Shown in pieces: positions 62,997 to 64,000 of a stretch of DNA of 64,000 nucleotides. The notes under the pieces were generated by a model, which ran no database searches, was not told the DNA's origin, and saw only the letters and a program-made list of their open reading frames with translations. Origin of the DNA: SABI01 sp963676605 (GTDB taxonomy: Bacteria > Spirochaetota > Spirochaetia > Sphaerochaetales > Sphaerochaetaceae); contig CAXXSP010000018.1 of assembly GCA_963676605.2 (NCBI GenBank), positions 62,001-126,000 of the forward strand, in the 5' to 3' direction. Numbering within the stretch: the first letter of the stretch is position 1; each line of letters starts with the position of its first letter. The translations under genes and the position numbers were made by a program.

Positions 62997-64000
62997 TTAC
63001 GAGAGGATCTTTTCGTAGGTAAACAGGACGCCGTCCTCTTCTCCGGTTATCAGATAATCACGGTGAATGTTCATAGCAGAAAGCACCTTGAATTTATCCT
63101 CCGCTTCCGGGAAAAGAGCCTTCACCGGATTCTTCTGACCCTTGATATAGACAGAGAACTGCTCGTTACCACCAAGGACAAGACGAGAGACCGTAATATC
63201 CTTCGAACAGGCACGTGCCATCTCTCTCAGCTTTTCTGCATAGGTTTCGTCTGTTATGGAATCAATGGAATACATTCCACCGGTGTGGAACTTGCTGAGA
63301 GTCGTTCGTTTACCTTCTGACATCACAAGCATCCGCTTGAAATTGAACCCTTCGGGACTGAAACGGTTCAATGACTTAAGCGTCTCTTCCTCATTGAGCG
63401 AACCCGCACCTCTGGCGAGAATGCCAAGTACTTCCTCTGAGCCGCTCACTCCAGTAGCCAGCGGATGAACAAATTCCATTCTCGGTTTCGGGTTATATCC
63501 TTCGGTGAATGCTACGGGAACACCTGCTCTCTGGAAGGTCTGTTCCATCGCCCGCATTGCAGAGATATGTGAAAGGTAGACGGCTTTCCCCTTCTTTTCA
63601 TAGATGAATACCACTGACGAGAGTGATTCACCCAGGTTCACGGGAGAAGGGATTCTCTCTTCTGCAACAAGGTTGTCTGAATGTTCCGCTGCAGGAACAA
63701 TCGCATGATCGCTCGTACACGATCCGCAGGGGGAAGCACAGTCTTCTAAGCAGACCGGTGTCATATCCCCGCTCTCCGCTCGGTACCATTCCTGCTTCAG
63801 GAAAGCTTTTGATACTCTGAGAGATACAGAATCCCAAGGGAGAGGTCCTTCCAGATCATACGGCGTGTACAGGATTGAAGACACATCAATCTGGCAGGAG
63901 TCTATGGCATCAAGCCATACCTGTCTTTTGAAGTGTTCCTGCCATGCATCAAGCCGGCAGCCGTGCTGATACGCATACTCGATCATGCGTGAGACATGTA
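62997..64000 (-). CDS. Radical-SAM-associated DUF2344 (TIGR03936) protein, C-terminal part
   Basis: The open frame reaches the right edge of the window, so the N-terminal part is missing; about 334 residues are visible. The first 100 residues resemble the end of a TIGR03960 radical-SAM protein, with cysteines CLEDCASPCGSC. The rest is the DUF2344 domain (YLSHISAMRAMEQTFQRAGV, AFTEGYNPKPRMEFVHPLATG, GSEEVLGILARGAGSLNEEE). In many bacteria the radical-SAM and DUF2344 parts are separate or fused and lie near rne/rng or ribosomal genes. The function is not established. Confidence 0.8.
   Translation of the reverse strand, partial: HVSRMIEYAYQHGCRLDAWQEHFKRQVWLDAIDSCQIDVSSILYTPYDLEGPLPWDSVSLRVSKAFLKQEWYRAESGDMTPVCLEDCASPCGSCTSDHAIVPAAEHSDNLVAEERIPSPVNLGESLSSVVFIYEKKGKAVYLSHISAMRAMEQTFQRAGVPVAFTEGYNPKPRMEFVHPLATGVSGSEEVLGILARGAGSLNEEETLKSLNRFSPEGFNFKRMLVMSEGKRTTLSKFHTGGMYSIDSITDETYAEKLREMARACSKDITVSRLVLGGNEQFSVYIKGQKNPVKALFPEAEDKFKVLSAMNIHRDYLITGEEDGVLFTYEKILS

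Overview
The window reads as one contiguous stretch of core chromosome from a spirochaete. The evidence is a very long GreA with a helical N-terminal extension (a spirochaete form), a tamB-bamA-mutS gene order that I recall from Borrelia and Treponema, several lipoproteins with Ser/Ala-rich lipoboxes, and outer-membrane barrel proteins beside genes for LptF/LptG, BamA and TamB. Base composition looks close to 50% GC by eye (not computed). A Sphaerochaeta-like lineage would fit, but that is inference. I see no IS element, prophage, CRISPR array, rRNA or tRNA gene. The only structural RNA found is tmRNA.

Layout: 0-10 kb holds two envelope proteins, folD-miaB, a frameshifted Orn/Lys/Arg decarboxylase, a uracil permease, yjbQ, an outer-membrane protein, a Na+/Ca2+ exchanger and a DUF362 ferredoxin protein. 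10-12.4 kb carries ssrA, smpB and a PEGA/FGE-fold membrane protein on the minus strand. 12.4-18.7 kb is lepB-hemW and then yebC-ruvC-ruvA-ruvB-queA, with tmk convergent. 19.5-29.8 kb is tamB-bamA-mutS. 30-39.2 kb is rimP-nusA-infB-rbfA-truB-ribF-rpsO-pnp, preceded by a probable attenuator. 39.2-44.7 kb is dut-lptF-lptG-tgt-murJ. Then come a six-TM unknown, the long greA, a 966-residue beta-helix lipoprotein, a small membrane protein, rpe-dtd, recA, scpA-scpB-rluB-cmk-rpsA, a TPR protein, a lipoprotein, a membrane protein, mazG and the end of a radical-SAM/DUF2344 gene.

Functional themes are outer-membrane assembly (BamA, TamB, LptF/G, MurJ, LepB), translation and its rescue (S1, S15, IF2, RbfA, RimP, tmRNA/SmpB), RNA modification and decay (MiaB, TruB, QueA, Tgt, RluB, PNPase) and DNA repair or segregation (RuvABC, RecA, MutS, ScpAB).

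A caution: at least 18, probably 19, single-base indels break reading frames. Thirteen lie between 34.8 and 38.4 kb, inside genes that are normally essential. Almost all are one surplus base in a short homopolymer, and removing it restores a full conserved protein. I treat them as sequence errors and annotate the repaired genes.

The most interesting real signals are a set of eight genes that look leaderless (the -10 box ends 6-9 bases before the start codon and there is no ribosome-binding site), a BamA with seven apparent POTRA domains, a NusA with an added C-terminal zinc ribbon, a terminator hairpin in the rimP-nusA leader, a RibF with an eroded kinase half, and a modular beta-helix lipoprotein.
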